Origin: Bacteroidia bacterium
Lineage (GTDB): Bacteria; Bacteroidota; Bacteroidia; 2-12-FULL-35-15
Direction: 5' to 3'
NCBI GenBank assembly: GCA_016786925.1
Contig: JAEUTU010000006.1
Location: forward strand, 1-43,053
Length of the DNA stretch: 43,053 bases
In this document: piece after piece, positions 31,930 to 40,720 of the stretch
Position numbering within the stretch: position 1 is the first letter of the stretch
How the letters are laid out: every line of letters begins with the position of its first letter
The notes under the pieces: generated by a model
Told to the model about the DNA's origin: nothing
The model's input: the letters and a program-made list of their open reading frames with translations, nothing else
The model's database searches: none
Translations under genes and position numbers: made by a program

Positions 31930-33828
31930 ATGGAAAAATGGCATCAACATCCACGTGAATTGGGAAGGAAATTACTCCTTCTGCTCTTTGTTTATGAGGT
32001 ATGCCGTCTCCTCTTCTATCTTTTTAACCAGCATCACTTTCAGGAGTTAGGAATTGGGGAGCTTTTGTACATTTTTGTCGTTGCTGTCAAATTCGACCTG
32101 TCGGTTCTCATACTGCTTAACAGTTTATTTATCCTACTATGGCTTTTGCCTTTCCCCTTCAGATATAAAAAAGGCTATCAATTGTTCCTGAAATGGCTTT
32201 TTATTATCCCAAACAGCATAGGAATATTGGCCAATTGTGTTGACCTGGTTTATTTCCCATTCACACTAAAACGAACCACTGCCGATGTTTTTCATTTTTT
32301 TGGCGGGGAGATCGGGAATGACCTGTTTGAACTCATTCCGACCTTTTTTACAGATTATTGGTATGTTTTTCTGATCTGGTTGGGATTGAGCTACCTTCTG
32401 ATCCGCTTTTATGGGAAAGTAGAGGTAGAAATAGCCAAATGGTCAAAAAGGGAATTCCTCATTCAAACAGTTGTATTTATTGCCGGAATACCCCTTGCCA
32501 TACTTATTTACCGTGGCGGTTTTCAATTAAAGCCGATCAATGCGGTGGATGCCGCTCAATATACCAGCTCCCAGAATGTGCCACTGGTGATCAGTACACC
32601 ATTTTCCATCCTGAAAACCCTCGACCTGAAAACCATTGAGCCGCACAATTACTATGCAAATGAACTGGATCTCATAAAACACTATTCCCCGATCCATCCG
32701 GCAGAAAGCAAAGAATTCAAGAAAATGAATGTATTCCTGATTATTTTAGAGAGTTTTTCAAAGGAATACATTGGATCCATTAACCATCGTCAAAAAGGAT
32801 TTACCCCTTTTCTTGACTCTTTGATGTCGGAAAGTCTGGTCTTCCCGAATGCTTTTTCCAACGGAAAAAAATCCATTGAAGGAGTTCCGGCTATCATCGC
32901 CAGCATTCCTACATGGATGGATGAAGCCTACATCACTTCTCCTTATGGAAGTAATAGTATGAACAGTCTGGCCTCCACATTAAGATCGGAAGGATACCGC
33001 ACCGCTTTTTTTCATGGAGGCACCAATGGCACTATGGGATTTGATGCTTTTGCCCGCTTGGCAGGTTATGAGCAATACTATGGCAGAAAAGAATATAATG
33101 ATGAAAGTGATTATGATGGCAACTGGGGAATATGGGATGAAGAATTTATGCAGTATGTGGCTAAAAGATCGAATGAAATGCCGCAACCTTTTTTCTCCAC
33201 TCTTTTTACTCTTTCCTCCCATCATCCTTTTGAAGTACCAAAGAAGTATGAAGGCAAATTCAAAGAAGGCGACTTGCCCATTTTAAAAAGTGTGGCGTAT
33301 ACCGATTATTCATTAAGACGATTTTTTGAAACAGCTAAACAGATGCCTTGGTACAACAACACCCTCTTTGTGCTTTGTGCAGATCATACCGGCATTTCCG
33401 GAGATGCCTTCTACTCCAATTTAATTGGCAGTCACGCTATACCTATCGTTTATTATAAAGCCAATAGTGATCTAAAAGGGATCGACTCCACTGTTACACA
33501 ACAGCTTGATATCATGCCTACCGTTCTCGACTATGTGGGTTATCCTAAAAAGTATTTCGCCTTTGGGCATAATAGTCTTGATTCCCTTAAGAAGCAGCCC
33601 AGCTTAACCTATAACAACAATTTTTATCAGCTCATAGAGGGCTCGTATGTTTTGGAATTTGATGGGACAAATTCATTAGCCTTATATAACTATCAAAAAG
33701 ATAGTACGCTAAAAAAGGACCTGAGAGCAACAGAAAAACAAATGCTCCGTAAAATGGAAGACAAGATCAAAGCCATGATACAAACCTATGAGCAAAGTTT
33801 GATCAACAATAAAATGACCGCGCACTAA
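31930..33828 (+). CDS. LTA-synthase-like membrane sulfatase
   Basis: The 632-residue protein has about five N-terminal transmembrane helices (to about residue 200) and a periplasmic sulfatase-fold domain of the LtaS/MdoB type (from about 255). Motifs: VFLIILESFSKEYIG with the metal-binding Glu, SNGKKSIEGVPAI with Ser315 at or next to the nucleophile position (Thr in LtaS), and CADHTG with Asp485-His486. Such enzymes move glycerol-phosphate or phosphoethanolamine groups, or cleave phospholipids. In a Gram-negative Bacteroidota a true lipoteichoic acid is unlikely, so the substrate is unclear. The lipid kinase gene starts 11 nt downstream, consistent with lipid head-group or diacylglycerol recycling. 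Confidence 0.88.
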   Translation: MEKWHQHPRELGRKLLLLLFVYEVCRLLFYLFNQHHFQELGIGELLYIFVVAVKFDLSVLILLNSLFILLWLLPFPFRYKKGYQLFLKWLFIIPNSIGILANCVDLVYFPFTLKRTTADVFHFFGGEIGNDLFELIPTFFTDYWYVFLIWLGLSYLLIRFYGKVEVEIAKWSKREFLIQTVVFIAGIPLAILIYRGGFQLKPINAVDAAQYTSSQNVPLVISTPFSILKTLDLKTIEPHNYYANELDLIKHYSPIHPAESKEFKKMNVFLIILESFSKEYIGSINHRQKGFTPFLDSLMSESLVFPNAFSNGKKSIEGVPAIIASIPTWMDEAYITSPYGSNSMNSLASTLRSEGYRTAFFHGGTNGTMGFDAFARLAGYEQYYGRKEYNDESDYDGNWGIWDEEFMQYVAKRSNEMPQPFFSTLFTLSSHHPFEVPKKYEGKFKEGDLPILKSVAYTDYSLRRFFETAKQMPWYNNTLFVLCADHTGISGDAFYSNLIGSHAIPIVYYKANSDLKGIDSTVTQQLDIMPTVLDYVGYPKKYFAFGHNSLDSLKKQPSLTYNNNFYQLIEGSYVLEFDGTNSLALYNYQKDSTLKKDLRATEKQMLRKMEDKIKAMIQTYEQSLINNKMTAH

Positions 33829-33839
33829 AAACAAGCCTC

Positions 33840-34721
33840 TTGAACTCAAAAAAGAAAATATGCTTCATTGTAAATCCTATTTCAGGAATAGGACGACAAA
33901 AAGTTATTGAGAAGCTGATCGATCAACTTCTTGACAGAACCCTTTTTGAATACGAGATACAATATACCAAAGCCGCAAAGCATGCTACTGAACTCGCCAG
34001 AGATGCAGCTTCACGAAGTTTTGATATTGTAGTGGCAGTTGGTGGTGATGGATCTGTGAATGAAACAGCCAAAGGACTAATCGGCACAAAAACAGCAATG
34101 GCGATCATCCCGGCAGGTTCAGGAAACGGATTGGCAAGACATTTAAAAATACCGATCGACTTAAAGAAAGCAATGGAGGTGATCAATTCCGGAATTATCA
34201 CTACTGTTGACAGCATCCGTTTTAATGATGAAACATTTGTTAATGTGGCGGGGATTGGTTTTGATGCCCATATTGGATGGGAGTTTGCAAAGTTTGGTAA
34301 ACGTGGCTTCTCCTCTTATTTAAAAGTAATTATGCGTGAATTCCCTAAATACAAAGCACGCAAATATGAATTGGAAATTGATGGCAAAACAATTTACCCT
34401 GAAGCCTTTTTGATCAGCTTCGCTAATGGATCGCAATGGGGAAACAATGCTTACATTGCTCCAACAGCCGACATATCGGATGGGATCATGGATATTGCGA
34501 TTTTGAAAAATTTTAAATTCATGAGTGCCTTATCCATTGGTTATAAATTATTCAAAGGCAGTTTGCATGAATCAGCACACCTGGAGATCATTAAAGCAAA
34601 AGAAGTGAAGGTAAAACAACCCAGCACCATCGCACACATTGATGGAGAACCCATAGAGATCGGGAATGAGATTCTTATAAAAGTTGCTCCTTCATCTTTA
34701 AACGTGATCATACCAAAGTAA
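33840..34721 (+). CDS. Diacylglycerol kinase-family lipid kinase
   Basis: The 293-residue protein belongs to the DgkB/YegS-type kinases that phosphorylate diacylglycerol or related lipids. It has the start CFIVNPISG, the nucleotide-binding GGDGSVNE at residues 68-75, AIIPAGSGNGLARHL, and a C-terminal beta domain with IDGEPIEIG. The start appears to be TTG at 33840: no in-frame ATG gives the conserved N-terminus. It follows the sulfatase gene by 11 nt, and the SUI1 gene follows by 11 nt, so all four genes from 31930 to 35216 may form one unit. It would re-use diacylglycerol released by the sulfatase; this link is inferred. Confidence 0.92.
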   Translation: MNSKKKICFIVNPISGIGRQKVIEKLIDQLLDRTLFEYEIQYTKAAKHATELARDAASRSFDIVVAVGGDGSVNETAKGLIGTKTAMAIIPAGSGNGLARHLKIPIDLKKAMEVINSGIITTVDSIRFNDETFVNVAGIGFDAHIGWEFAKFGKRGFSSYLKVIMREFPKYKARKYELEIDGKTIYPEAFLISFANGSQWGNNAYIAPTADISDGIMDIAILKNFKFMSALSIGYKLFKGSLHESAHLEIIKAKEVKVKQPSTIAHIDGEPIEIGNEILIKVAPSSLNVIIPK

Positions 34722-34732
34722 ACTATTGAACT

Positions 34733-35074
34733 ATGAGTAAAAAAAATAACGACAAAGACGGCTTCGTATATTCTACGAATAAAAGTTTTGAATTCAATAA
34801 CGAAGATGAGGAACAAATGGAATCACTACCACCTCAGCAGCAAAATTTAAAAATATTTTTAGATCGTATCGGAGGTGGGAAACTGATCACACGCGTAAAT
34901 GGCTTCATTGGAAATGAAGCTGATCTGGAAGCATTAGGAAAAATGCTCAAACAGAAATGTGGCGTAGGTGGAAGTGTAAAAAACGAAGAGATCCTGATCC
35001 AAGGTGATCACCGCGACAAAGTGCTAAAACTACTTACAGACGCTAATTACAAAGCCAAAAAAGCGGGTGGGTAA
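34733..35074 (+). CDS. SUI1/YciH family translation factor
   Basis: The 113-residue protein has a variable, acidic N-terminal part (about 1-40) and a C-terminal SUI1 (eIF1-like) domain. [47 protein letters not shown] and the final [14 protein letters not shown] are characteristic. Bacterial YciH-type proteins are thought to influence start-site fidelity. The link with the lipid genes upstream is probably only operonic. Confidence 0.93.
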   Translation: MSKKNNDKDGFVYSTNKSFEFNNEDEEQMESLPPQQQNLKIFLDRIGGGKLITRVNGFIGNEADLEALGKMLKQKCGVGGSVKNEEILIQGDHRDKVLKLLTDANYKAKKAGG

Positions 35075-35093
35075 TTTTTTCAAGAAACTTAAT

Positions 35094-35216
35094 ATGATCA
35101 TTCAGGATTTTCTGAATGAAGGAGGCAACTACAGAACAGGTGGCAAGTTGATTGGACTTTTGCTAGGTGTAGCCCTATGCTTCATTTTGGCAATGATAAT
35201 GTTATTTCTTTTCTAG
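35094..35216 (+). CDS. Small membrane protein (40 residues)
   Basis: ATG 35094 to TAG 35214-35216 encodes MIIQDFLNEGGNYRTGGK followed by one strongly hydrophobic helix (LIGLLLGVALCFILAMIMLFLF) that ends the protein. It begins 19 nt after the SUI1 stop and ends 4 nt before the convergent bshA stop, so the frame fills the gap precisely. I recognise no family. It may be a tail-anchored small protein; conservation would be needed to be sure. Confidence 0.5.
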   Translation: MIIQDFLNEGGNYRTGGKLIGLLLGVALCFILAMIMLFLF

Positions 35217-35220
35217 AAAA

Positions 35221-36351
35221 TCACTTTTTATCTATAACATCTTTATACAACTTCTCATACATCGGCAAGATCTTTTCGATATCAAATTGTTTGGCTTGCT
35301 GATAAGCGTTTTCTTTAAATTGATTCAAGGTGTTATCATCAATTAATATACGGATAGCATTTTTTGCCATATCCTCTACATCCCCAACATTACTCATATA
35401 ACCACTCACACCATGCACATTCACTTCGGGCAAACCTCCCGAATTGGTTGATATGACAGGCACTCTACTTGCCATGGCTTCCAATGCAGCTAAACCAAAA
35501 CTTTCGGTCTCCGATGGCAACAAGAACAGATCAGCTATTGCTAATACCTGCTCCGGATTAACGATCTTACCTAAAGATTTAATATCATCACAAGTATTCA
35601 ATTCACGACATAATTTTTCAATATTGGCACGTTCCGGACCATCACCGATCAAGATCAATTTGGAAGGCACTTCTTTTCGTACTCGATCAAACACTCTCAA
35701 TACATCGTCCACACGTTTTACTTTCCGGAAATTCGAAACATGGATCAACAATCGTTCTCCATTGGGAGCATACATTTTTTTATGACATTGCAGATTATCG
35801 AATTTGAAATCATCCAAACAAATAAAGTTCGGGATCACTTTGATATCCTTTTTTACATTCGGGAAATTTTTGATCGTATCCTGTCTTAGACTTTCTGAAA
35901 CAGCAGTTACTGCATCGCTATTATTGATCGCAAAGGTAATAACTGGTTCAAAGGATGGATCCTTACCTACCAATGTAATATCGGTTCCGTGTAATGTAGT
36001 GATAAATGGAATATTGATTCCTTGAGAAGCCAATATCTGTTTCGCCATATAAGCTGCCGAAGCATGTGGAATAGCATAATGAACATGTAAAAGATCCAAC
36101 TTCTCATACTTTACTACATCCACCAATTTACTGGATAGTACAAGCTCATAAGGCTGATAATCGAATAATGGATAATCGGATACAGATACCTCATGGTAGA
36201 ACAAATTCTCCGAGAAAAAATCAAGTCGAACCGGCTGGCTATAAGTAATAAAATGCACCTTATGACCTTCCTGCGCCAATGCTTTTCCTAATTCTGTGGC
36301 AACCACACCACTTCCACCAAAAGTTGGGTAACAAACTATTCCGATATTCAT
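35221..36351 (-). CDS. bshA: N-acetyl-alpha-D-glucosaminyl L-malate synthase BshA
   Basis: The 376-residue GT4 glycosyltransferase (GT-B fold) matches BshA, the first enzyme of bacillithiol synthesis, which joins UDP-N-acetylglucosamine and L-malate. Diagnostic are the N-terminus MNIGIVCYPTFGGSGVVATELG, DLLHVHYAIPHA, TTLHGTDITLVG, the HVSNFRKVKRVDDV segment and the ESFGLAALEAM motif with the conserved Glu pair. Length is typical. bshB and bshC are not in the window. Two TAnnTTTA-type boxes (36374-36381, 36391-36398) lie upstream on the minus strand. Confidence 0.96.
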   Translation of the reverse strand: MNIGIVCYPTFGGSGVVATELGKALAQEGHKVHFITYSQPVRLDFFSENLFYHEVSVSDYPLFDYQPYELVLSSKLVDVVKYEKLDLLHVHYAIPHASAAYMAKQILASQGINIPFITTLHGTDITLVGKDPSFEPVITFAINNSDAVTAVSESLRQDTIKNFPNVKKDIKVIPNFICLDDFKFDNLQCHKKMYAPNGERLLIHVSNFRKVKRVDDVLRVFDRVRKEVPSKLILIGDGPERANIEKLCRELNTCDDIKSLGKIVNPEQVLAIADLFLLPSETESFGLAALEAMASRVPVISTNSGGLPEVNVHGVSGYMSNVGDVEDMAKNAIRILIDDNTLNQFKENAYQQAKQFDIEKILPMYEKLYKDVIDKK

Positions 36352-36461
36352 ATTTACTCTTTTTTAATAACTGTAAAGTTACACAATAATTAAAGATAAA
36401 AACAGCTTAACAATTACTAATAATATCTGCATTTTGAAAACAGCAAAATGAAGCGAAAGTT

Positions 36462-36469
36462 TATTTTTG
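36462..36469 (+). promoter_or_regulatory. Putative -7 box for the PNGase F-like gene
   Basis: TATTTTTG matches TAnnTTTG. It lies after an in-frame ATG at 36448 and 20 nt before ATG 36490, supporting the latter as the start. Confidence 0.4.
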
Positions 36470-36489
36470 AAACAAATAAATTAAACCCA

Positions 36490-39400
36490 ATGAAGAAACT
36501 ATTTTACACATTCATAACATTATTAAGTTTTCAAGCGGCAGTTGCCCAAACGGGAGATACTATTACGGTACAAACATTCACTTTTGGATCACCACAGGAT
36601 GCCTGGTTTGTTTTCCCGAGCGACACAGTCCGTTTTGAAAAGATACTGATGCAGTACACCTTAAAATGTAATCCTGCTCAAAGTCCGGCTTGCGGTGAAT
36701 GGGATTATTTGACTTATACGTATCTATATAAAAACACCGGATTGCTAGACTCAACACTCATTCATCAACCAACCTATACCGTTAATGGTAACAGTCCGGA
36801 CAGTATTCAATTCATGAATACACCATCCTACTCGTATCATCCAAGCTGGCAATATTACGCTAATCATACAGACACCACTTCACTAAACACATATACTGTT
36901 GGCAGCGGAAATGTGAATAGTACTCTTCCATTCGGAACCGCAAATCCTGTATCACGCACACAATTTTTATGGAAAGCAAGTGAAATGTCTGCTGCAGGAA
37001 TGAGTGCAGGAAACATTACCGGACTTCAATTCTTTTTACAAACATTGGGAAGTTCGATGAGTGATCTTACAATCAGGATCAAGCAAGTAACACTAGATTC
37101 ATTAACACAAGCTACATTCAATTCAACAGGCTTCACTACTGTATATTCCCAAAACACCAATTTTAGTTCAACAGGATGGAACAGCTTGCAATTAACAACA
37201 CCTTTTAACTGGGATGGAACATCCAATTTATTGATAGAACTTACCTACGACAATACACAAGCAGGAACAGATAACATTGTTGCTTCCACGAATACCACTT
37301 ATCATTCAGGATTATTCAACGCAGGAGCTGATAGAGTTGCTTCCTTTCATACAACTGGCTATGTTGATATCCCCTTGAACAACACGCTTGTTTCGATCGA
37401 TTCATTTGTTACAGTTGCTTATTGGGCATACGGAACACCTCAATATCAACCACAGGATGGAAGCTGCTTTGAAGCAGTTGACTCATTAGGAAACAGAATT
37501 CTAAATGCACACATGCCTTGGTCGGATAGCAAAGTATATTGGGATGCAGGATTTAGCTCCACTTCGTATGACCGCATCAGCAAAACAGCTACTACTGCCG
37601 AAATTGAAGGCCAGTGGAATTATTGGACATTTACAAAAAATAAAGTGACAGGTTCCATGAAGATCTATTTGAATGGAAATCTTTGGTTCAGTGGTACAGG
37701 AAAAAGCAAATCCATGAAGAATATTAAAAAATTCAGAATAGGAAAAGGAAATTGGAATGGCTCACAAACCTATGAAGGCAAGATGGATGATTTTATGGTA
37801 TTCAATTCCGAATTAGATCAAACAGCCATTCAAGGTTTAATGAACAATGGTATTTCAACAACACATCCCAACTACTATAATTTAGCTGTGCATTATCAAT
37901 TCAATGATGGGAATTATGCTACTGCCGTAGACATCGCACCGGGAAATCATTCAACAGCCATTCTTAATTCGGTGGATAATCCTTTAAAAAATTCAAGCGA
38001 TCTCATCACACAGTTTCAGCAAACATATACCCGACCAAACATAGTCTTTGAGCAAGGTGTTTTTACTACTCAGATCGATTCGATGTTGGTGATCGATTCT
38101 ATTCAAAATACTCCTATGCAGATCATCAGTTACACCGATTCGATCAACAATCCGGGTGTAGCAACAGATACTATTATTGTTTGGCCTGCATACTATAGCA
38201 ATTATCAATACAATGCTTTAGGACAAGCGATCGATTCTACATGGGTAACACCTGATAGCACTATGCACATTACCTATTACGATTGGTATAAAAAATTTCC
38301 GCAAGTGATCCGTTATGAATTGGCCCGTTACATTACTCCTTATGGAAATGGATTAAGTTTAGGAACCGGATGGACCTGGACATTTGATGTAAGTGATTAC
38401 AGAACACTATTAGCTGACAGCGTTCATTTGGCAGCGGGTAACTGGCAGGAATTACTTGATATGAAATTTGTAATGATCAAAGGAACACCACCACGTGATG
38501 TGATCGACATTCAAAATATTTATACCGGAGCATTTGATTACGGACATACAAACAATCCGATCGAAAATCATTTAATTCCTAAAACAGCAACTATTCCAGC
38601 TAATGCAGTTACTGCCCGCTGGAAATCTCGTGTAACAGGACATGGAATGGATACTCCATCCAACTGTGCTGAATTTTGTCCGAAATACCATTATTACAAA
38701 GTAAATGGTACTCAACAATTCTCTCAATTGGTTTGGCGCGACAACTGCGATGTGAATCCATTGTATCCACAAGGAGGAACATGGGTGTATGACAGAGCCA
38801 ACTGGTGTCCGGGTGCTGAAGTATGGACCTATGATTTTGAATTAACTCCTTTTGTTACACCGGGCAATGCAGTAACACTCGACCATGATGTACAAGCATA
38901 TACGAATAACGGAGAATGGAGTTATTATCAGATCGAAGATCAGGTAGTAAGTTATGATGCACCAAACTTTACACAGGATGCAGCAATTGAAGATATTCTT
39001 TCACCAAGCAAAGATCAAATGTGGTTGCGCTACAATCCTATCTGTGACAATCCAGTGATACGAATTAAAAACACAGGATCAGCAGACTTAACATCACTTA
39101 CGATCACGTATGGATTAAACGGAGCAACGCCAAGTGTATATAACTGGACAGGAAATTTAAAATTCATGGAAAGCGCAGAAGTAAAATTAGGTGACATGAA
39201 CTGGGTTGGAAATGCAACTGCCTTTACAGTTACCTTGAGCAATCCGAACGGGGCCGCTGACCAATATGCTCCTAACAATTCCAAGACAACAAATTATGTG
39301 TATCCTCCGGCTATGCCTTCTACCTTTGTGATCGAATTCAAGAGCAATAATTATCCGGGAGAAAATCAGTACACGCTTAAAAACTCAGCAGGAAATATCG

Positions 39401-39918
39401 TACACCAACGAAACAATTTAACAGCTAATACGATCTATAAAGACACACTGACTTTACCTGATGGATGTTATGAATTTGAATTAACGGATAGCGGAGAAGA
39501 TGGATTAAGCTGGTGGGCCAACTCCGCTCAAGGTGCCGGTTATGTACGTTTCAAGAAAGCAACTAGCAATGTGATCATCAAAAATTTCGGAAATGATTTT
39601 GGTGGTAAGATATTTCAACAATTTACAACAGGAATGATGGTAGGTGTAGATGAATACATTCTTACCAACGAAGCAACACTAAATGTGTATCCGAATCCGA
39701 GCAATGGACATGTATATGTGGATGTGAATTTATTGGAGAAACAAAATGGGAAAATTGAGATCACCGATCTATTAGGAAAGCTCATCTTGACACATGAGTT
39801 CAAGGATCTATCTGCCGAAAGCTTAGAAACTGACCTAAGTTATTTAAAAGCAGGGATTTACTTTGTTCGATTAAAAACAGATAACGATTTCATTTCAAAA
39901 AAATGGATAAAAGAATAG
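36490..39918 (+). CDS. Secreted PNGase F-like protein with LamG domain and T9SS type A sorting domain
   Basis: The 1142-residue protein has a signal peptide (MKKLFYTFITLLSFQAAVAQ). An N-terminal part like peptide-N-glycosidase F follows (FEKILMQYTLKCNPA, ACGEWDYLTY). Then come a beta-rich region, a LamG/concanavalin-like domain at about 300-445 (YWAYG to DDFMVFNSEL), and a second PNGase F-like part at about 620-800 (VSDYRTLLADSV, then RVTGHGMDTPSNCAEFCPKYHYY). A beta domain (about 955-1040, with FELTDSGEDGLSWW) and a type A sorting domain (YPNPSNGHVYVDV to SKKWIKE) complete it. PNGase F releases N-glycans from glycoproteins; whether this one is active is uncertain. A terminator follows. An earlier ATG at 36448 lies upstream of the promoter box. 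Confidence 0.88.
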   Translation: MKKLFYTFITLLSFQAAVAQTGDTITVQTFTFGSPQDAWFVFPSDTVRFEKILMQYTLKCNPAQSPACGEWDYLTYTYLYKNTGLLDSTLIHQPTYTVNGNSPDSIQFMNTPSYSYHPSWQYYANHTDTTSLNTYTVGSGNVNSTLPFGTANPVSRTQFLWKASEMSAAGMSAGNITGLQFFLQTLGSSMSDLTIRIKQVTLDSLTQATFNSTGFTTVYSQNTNFSSTGWNSLQLTTPFNWDGTSNLLIELTYDNTQAGTDNIVASTNTTYHSGLFNAGADRVASFHTTGYVDIPLNNTLVSIDSFVTVAYWAYGTPQYQPQDGSCFEAVDSLGNRILNAHMPWSDSKVYWDAGFSSTSYDRISKTATTAEIEGQWNYWTFTKNKVTGSMKIYLNGNLWFSGTGKSKSMKNIKKFRIGKGNWNGSQTYEGKMDDFMVFNSELDQTAIQGLMNNGISTTHPNYYNLAVHYQFNDGNYATAVDIAPGNHSTAILNSVDNPLKNSSDLITQFQQTYTRPNIVFEQGVFTTQIDSMLVIDSIQNTPMQIISYTDSINNPGVATDTIIVWPAYYSNYQYNALGQAIDSTWVTPDSTMHITYYDWYKKFPQVIRYELARYITPYGNGLSLGTGWTWTFDVSDYRTLLADSVHLAAGNWQELLDMKFVMIKGTPPRDVIDIQNIYTGAFDYGHTNNPIENHLIPKTATIPANAVTARWKSRVTGHGMDTPSNCAEFCPKYHYYKVNGTQQFSQLVWRDNCDVNPLYPQGGTWVYDRANWCPGAEVWTYDFELTPFVTPGNAVTLDHDVQAYTNNGEWSYYQIEDQVVSYDAPNFTQDAAIEDILSPSKDQMWLRYNPICDNPVIRIKNTGSADLTSLTITYGLNGATPSVYNWTGNLKFMESAEVKLGDMNWVGNATAFTVTLSNPNGAADQYAPNNSKTTNYVYPPAMPSTFVIEFKSNNYPGENQYTLKNSAGNIVHQRNNLTANTIYKDTLTLPDGCYEFELTDSGEDGLSWWANSAQGAGYVRFKKATSNVIIKNFGNDFGGKIFQQFTTGMMVGVDEYILTNEATLNVYPNPSNGHVYVDVNLLEKQNGKIEITDLLGKLILTHEFKDLSAESLETDLSYLKAGIYFVRLKTDNDFISKKWIKE

Positions 39919-39940
39919 TTGATAAACAGATAAATTGTTC

Positions 39941-39977
39941 AAAAAATGCTTCCAAAATCAGTGGAAGCATTTTTTTT
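39941..39977 (+). terminator. Terminator immediately before the next promoter box
   Basis: Arms AAAAAATGCTTCCA (39941-39954) and TGGAAGCATTTTTT (39962-39975) form a strong hairpin with a T run. The box TACATTTG of the next gene follows at 39983-39990, so hairpin and promoter overlap in the -33 region. Confidence 0.85.
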
Positions 39978-39982
39978 GCTCG

Positions 39983-39990
39983 TACATTTG
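39983..39990 (+). promoter_or_regulatory. -7 box for the 40006 gene
   Basis: TACATTTG is an exact match to TAnnTTTG, 15 nt before the ATG at 40006. Confidence 0.5.
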
Positions 39991-40005
39991 TAAAAAAATA
40001 ACACC

Positions 40006-40659
40006 ATGAAAACGTTAACCACATTAATCGCATCATTGGTTTTATTTGCATCGGGATTTGCAAATGGACTATCAGAAGAAAAATTGATCCTGAAAAACAA
40101 TGGATCGGGAGGAAAATGCTTCGATGAAAACACTCATATTATCAATGTAGGTGTTGGTTTCGGAAGCGTACGTTATTACAGAGGTATTGGCGGCACCTAC
40201 CGCTCTACCCCGGCTTTTAGCGTGAGCTATGAACAACCATGGAAAGACCGTATAGGACCGGGATACCTTGGCGTAGGAGGATATGTAGGATTCCAAACTG
40301 CTCATTACAAAAACACCTATACTTCCATTTATGACCTGAACTCATACTACTATGAACACAACTGGACATCATTGATGTTAGCAGGACGTGCAGCTTATCA
40401 CTGGGATGTATTAAACAGCGAAAAAGCAGAAGTGTATGCAGGTGTGATCATTGGAGCACGTATGAGTATCTATAACTATGAAACAAACGATCCTCGTCCG
40501 GAAAATAAAAATGCGTATAAAGTAGCGAATAGCTTTGCTTATCCTGCTTATTCTTTATTTGCCGGAGCACGCTGGTATTTTGCAAAAAATGTTGGTGTAT
40601 TTGGTGAAGTAGGTTATGGCATCTCCTACATAACAGGAGGCTTGAGTTTTAAATTCTAA
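40006..40659 (+). CDS. Outer-membrane beta-barrel protein
   Basis: The 217-residue protein has a signal peptide (MKTLTTLIASLVLFASGFANG) and a mature part of alternating Gly/aromatic strands (VGVGFGSVRYYRGIGGTYRS, GYLGVGGYVGFQTAHYKN, LFAGARWYFAKNVGVFGEVGYG). It ends with a strand closing in Phe (GGLSFKF*), the signal read by the BAM insertase. It is a small barrel of unknown function. Its own promoter and a bidirectional terminator indicate a single-gene unit. Confidence 0.8.
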   Translation: MKTLTTLIASLVLFASGFANGLSEEKLILKNNGSGGKCFDENTHIINVGVGFGSVRYYRGIGGTYRSTPAFSVSYEQPWKDRIGPGYLGVGGYVGFQTAHYKNTYTSIYDLNSYYYEHNWTSLMLAGRAAYHWDVLNSEKAEVYAGVIIGARMSIYNYETNDPRPENKNAYKVANSFAYPAYSLFAGARWYFAKNVGVFGEVGYGISYITGGLSFKF

Positions 40660-40680
40660 AAACAAATTCCAATAAAAAAG

Positions 40681-40720
40681 AAGAAGCGTATTTTTAAGTA
40701 AAATACGCTTCTTCTTTTTT
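40681..40720. terminator. Bidirectional terminator overlapping the end of the GSCFA gene
   Basis: Arms AAGAAGCGTATTT (40681-40693) and AAATACGCTTCTT (40701-40713) with a 7-nt loop have T runs on both strands. The minus-strand gene ends at 40694, so its last codons and stop lie inside the hairpin. Confidence 0.85.

Noticed and set aside
31772..31954. A 61-residue N-terminal extension of the Ala-rich lipoprotein
   Set aside because: It would place sequence before a perfect lipoprotein signal and covers the promoter boxes at 31804-31836.
36448..36489. Earlier ATG for the PNGase F-like gene
   Set aside because: It adds 14 residues before the signal peptide and lies upstream of the TATTTTTG box.
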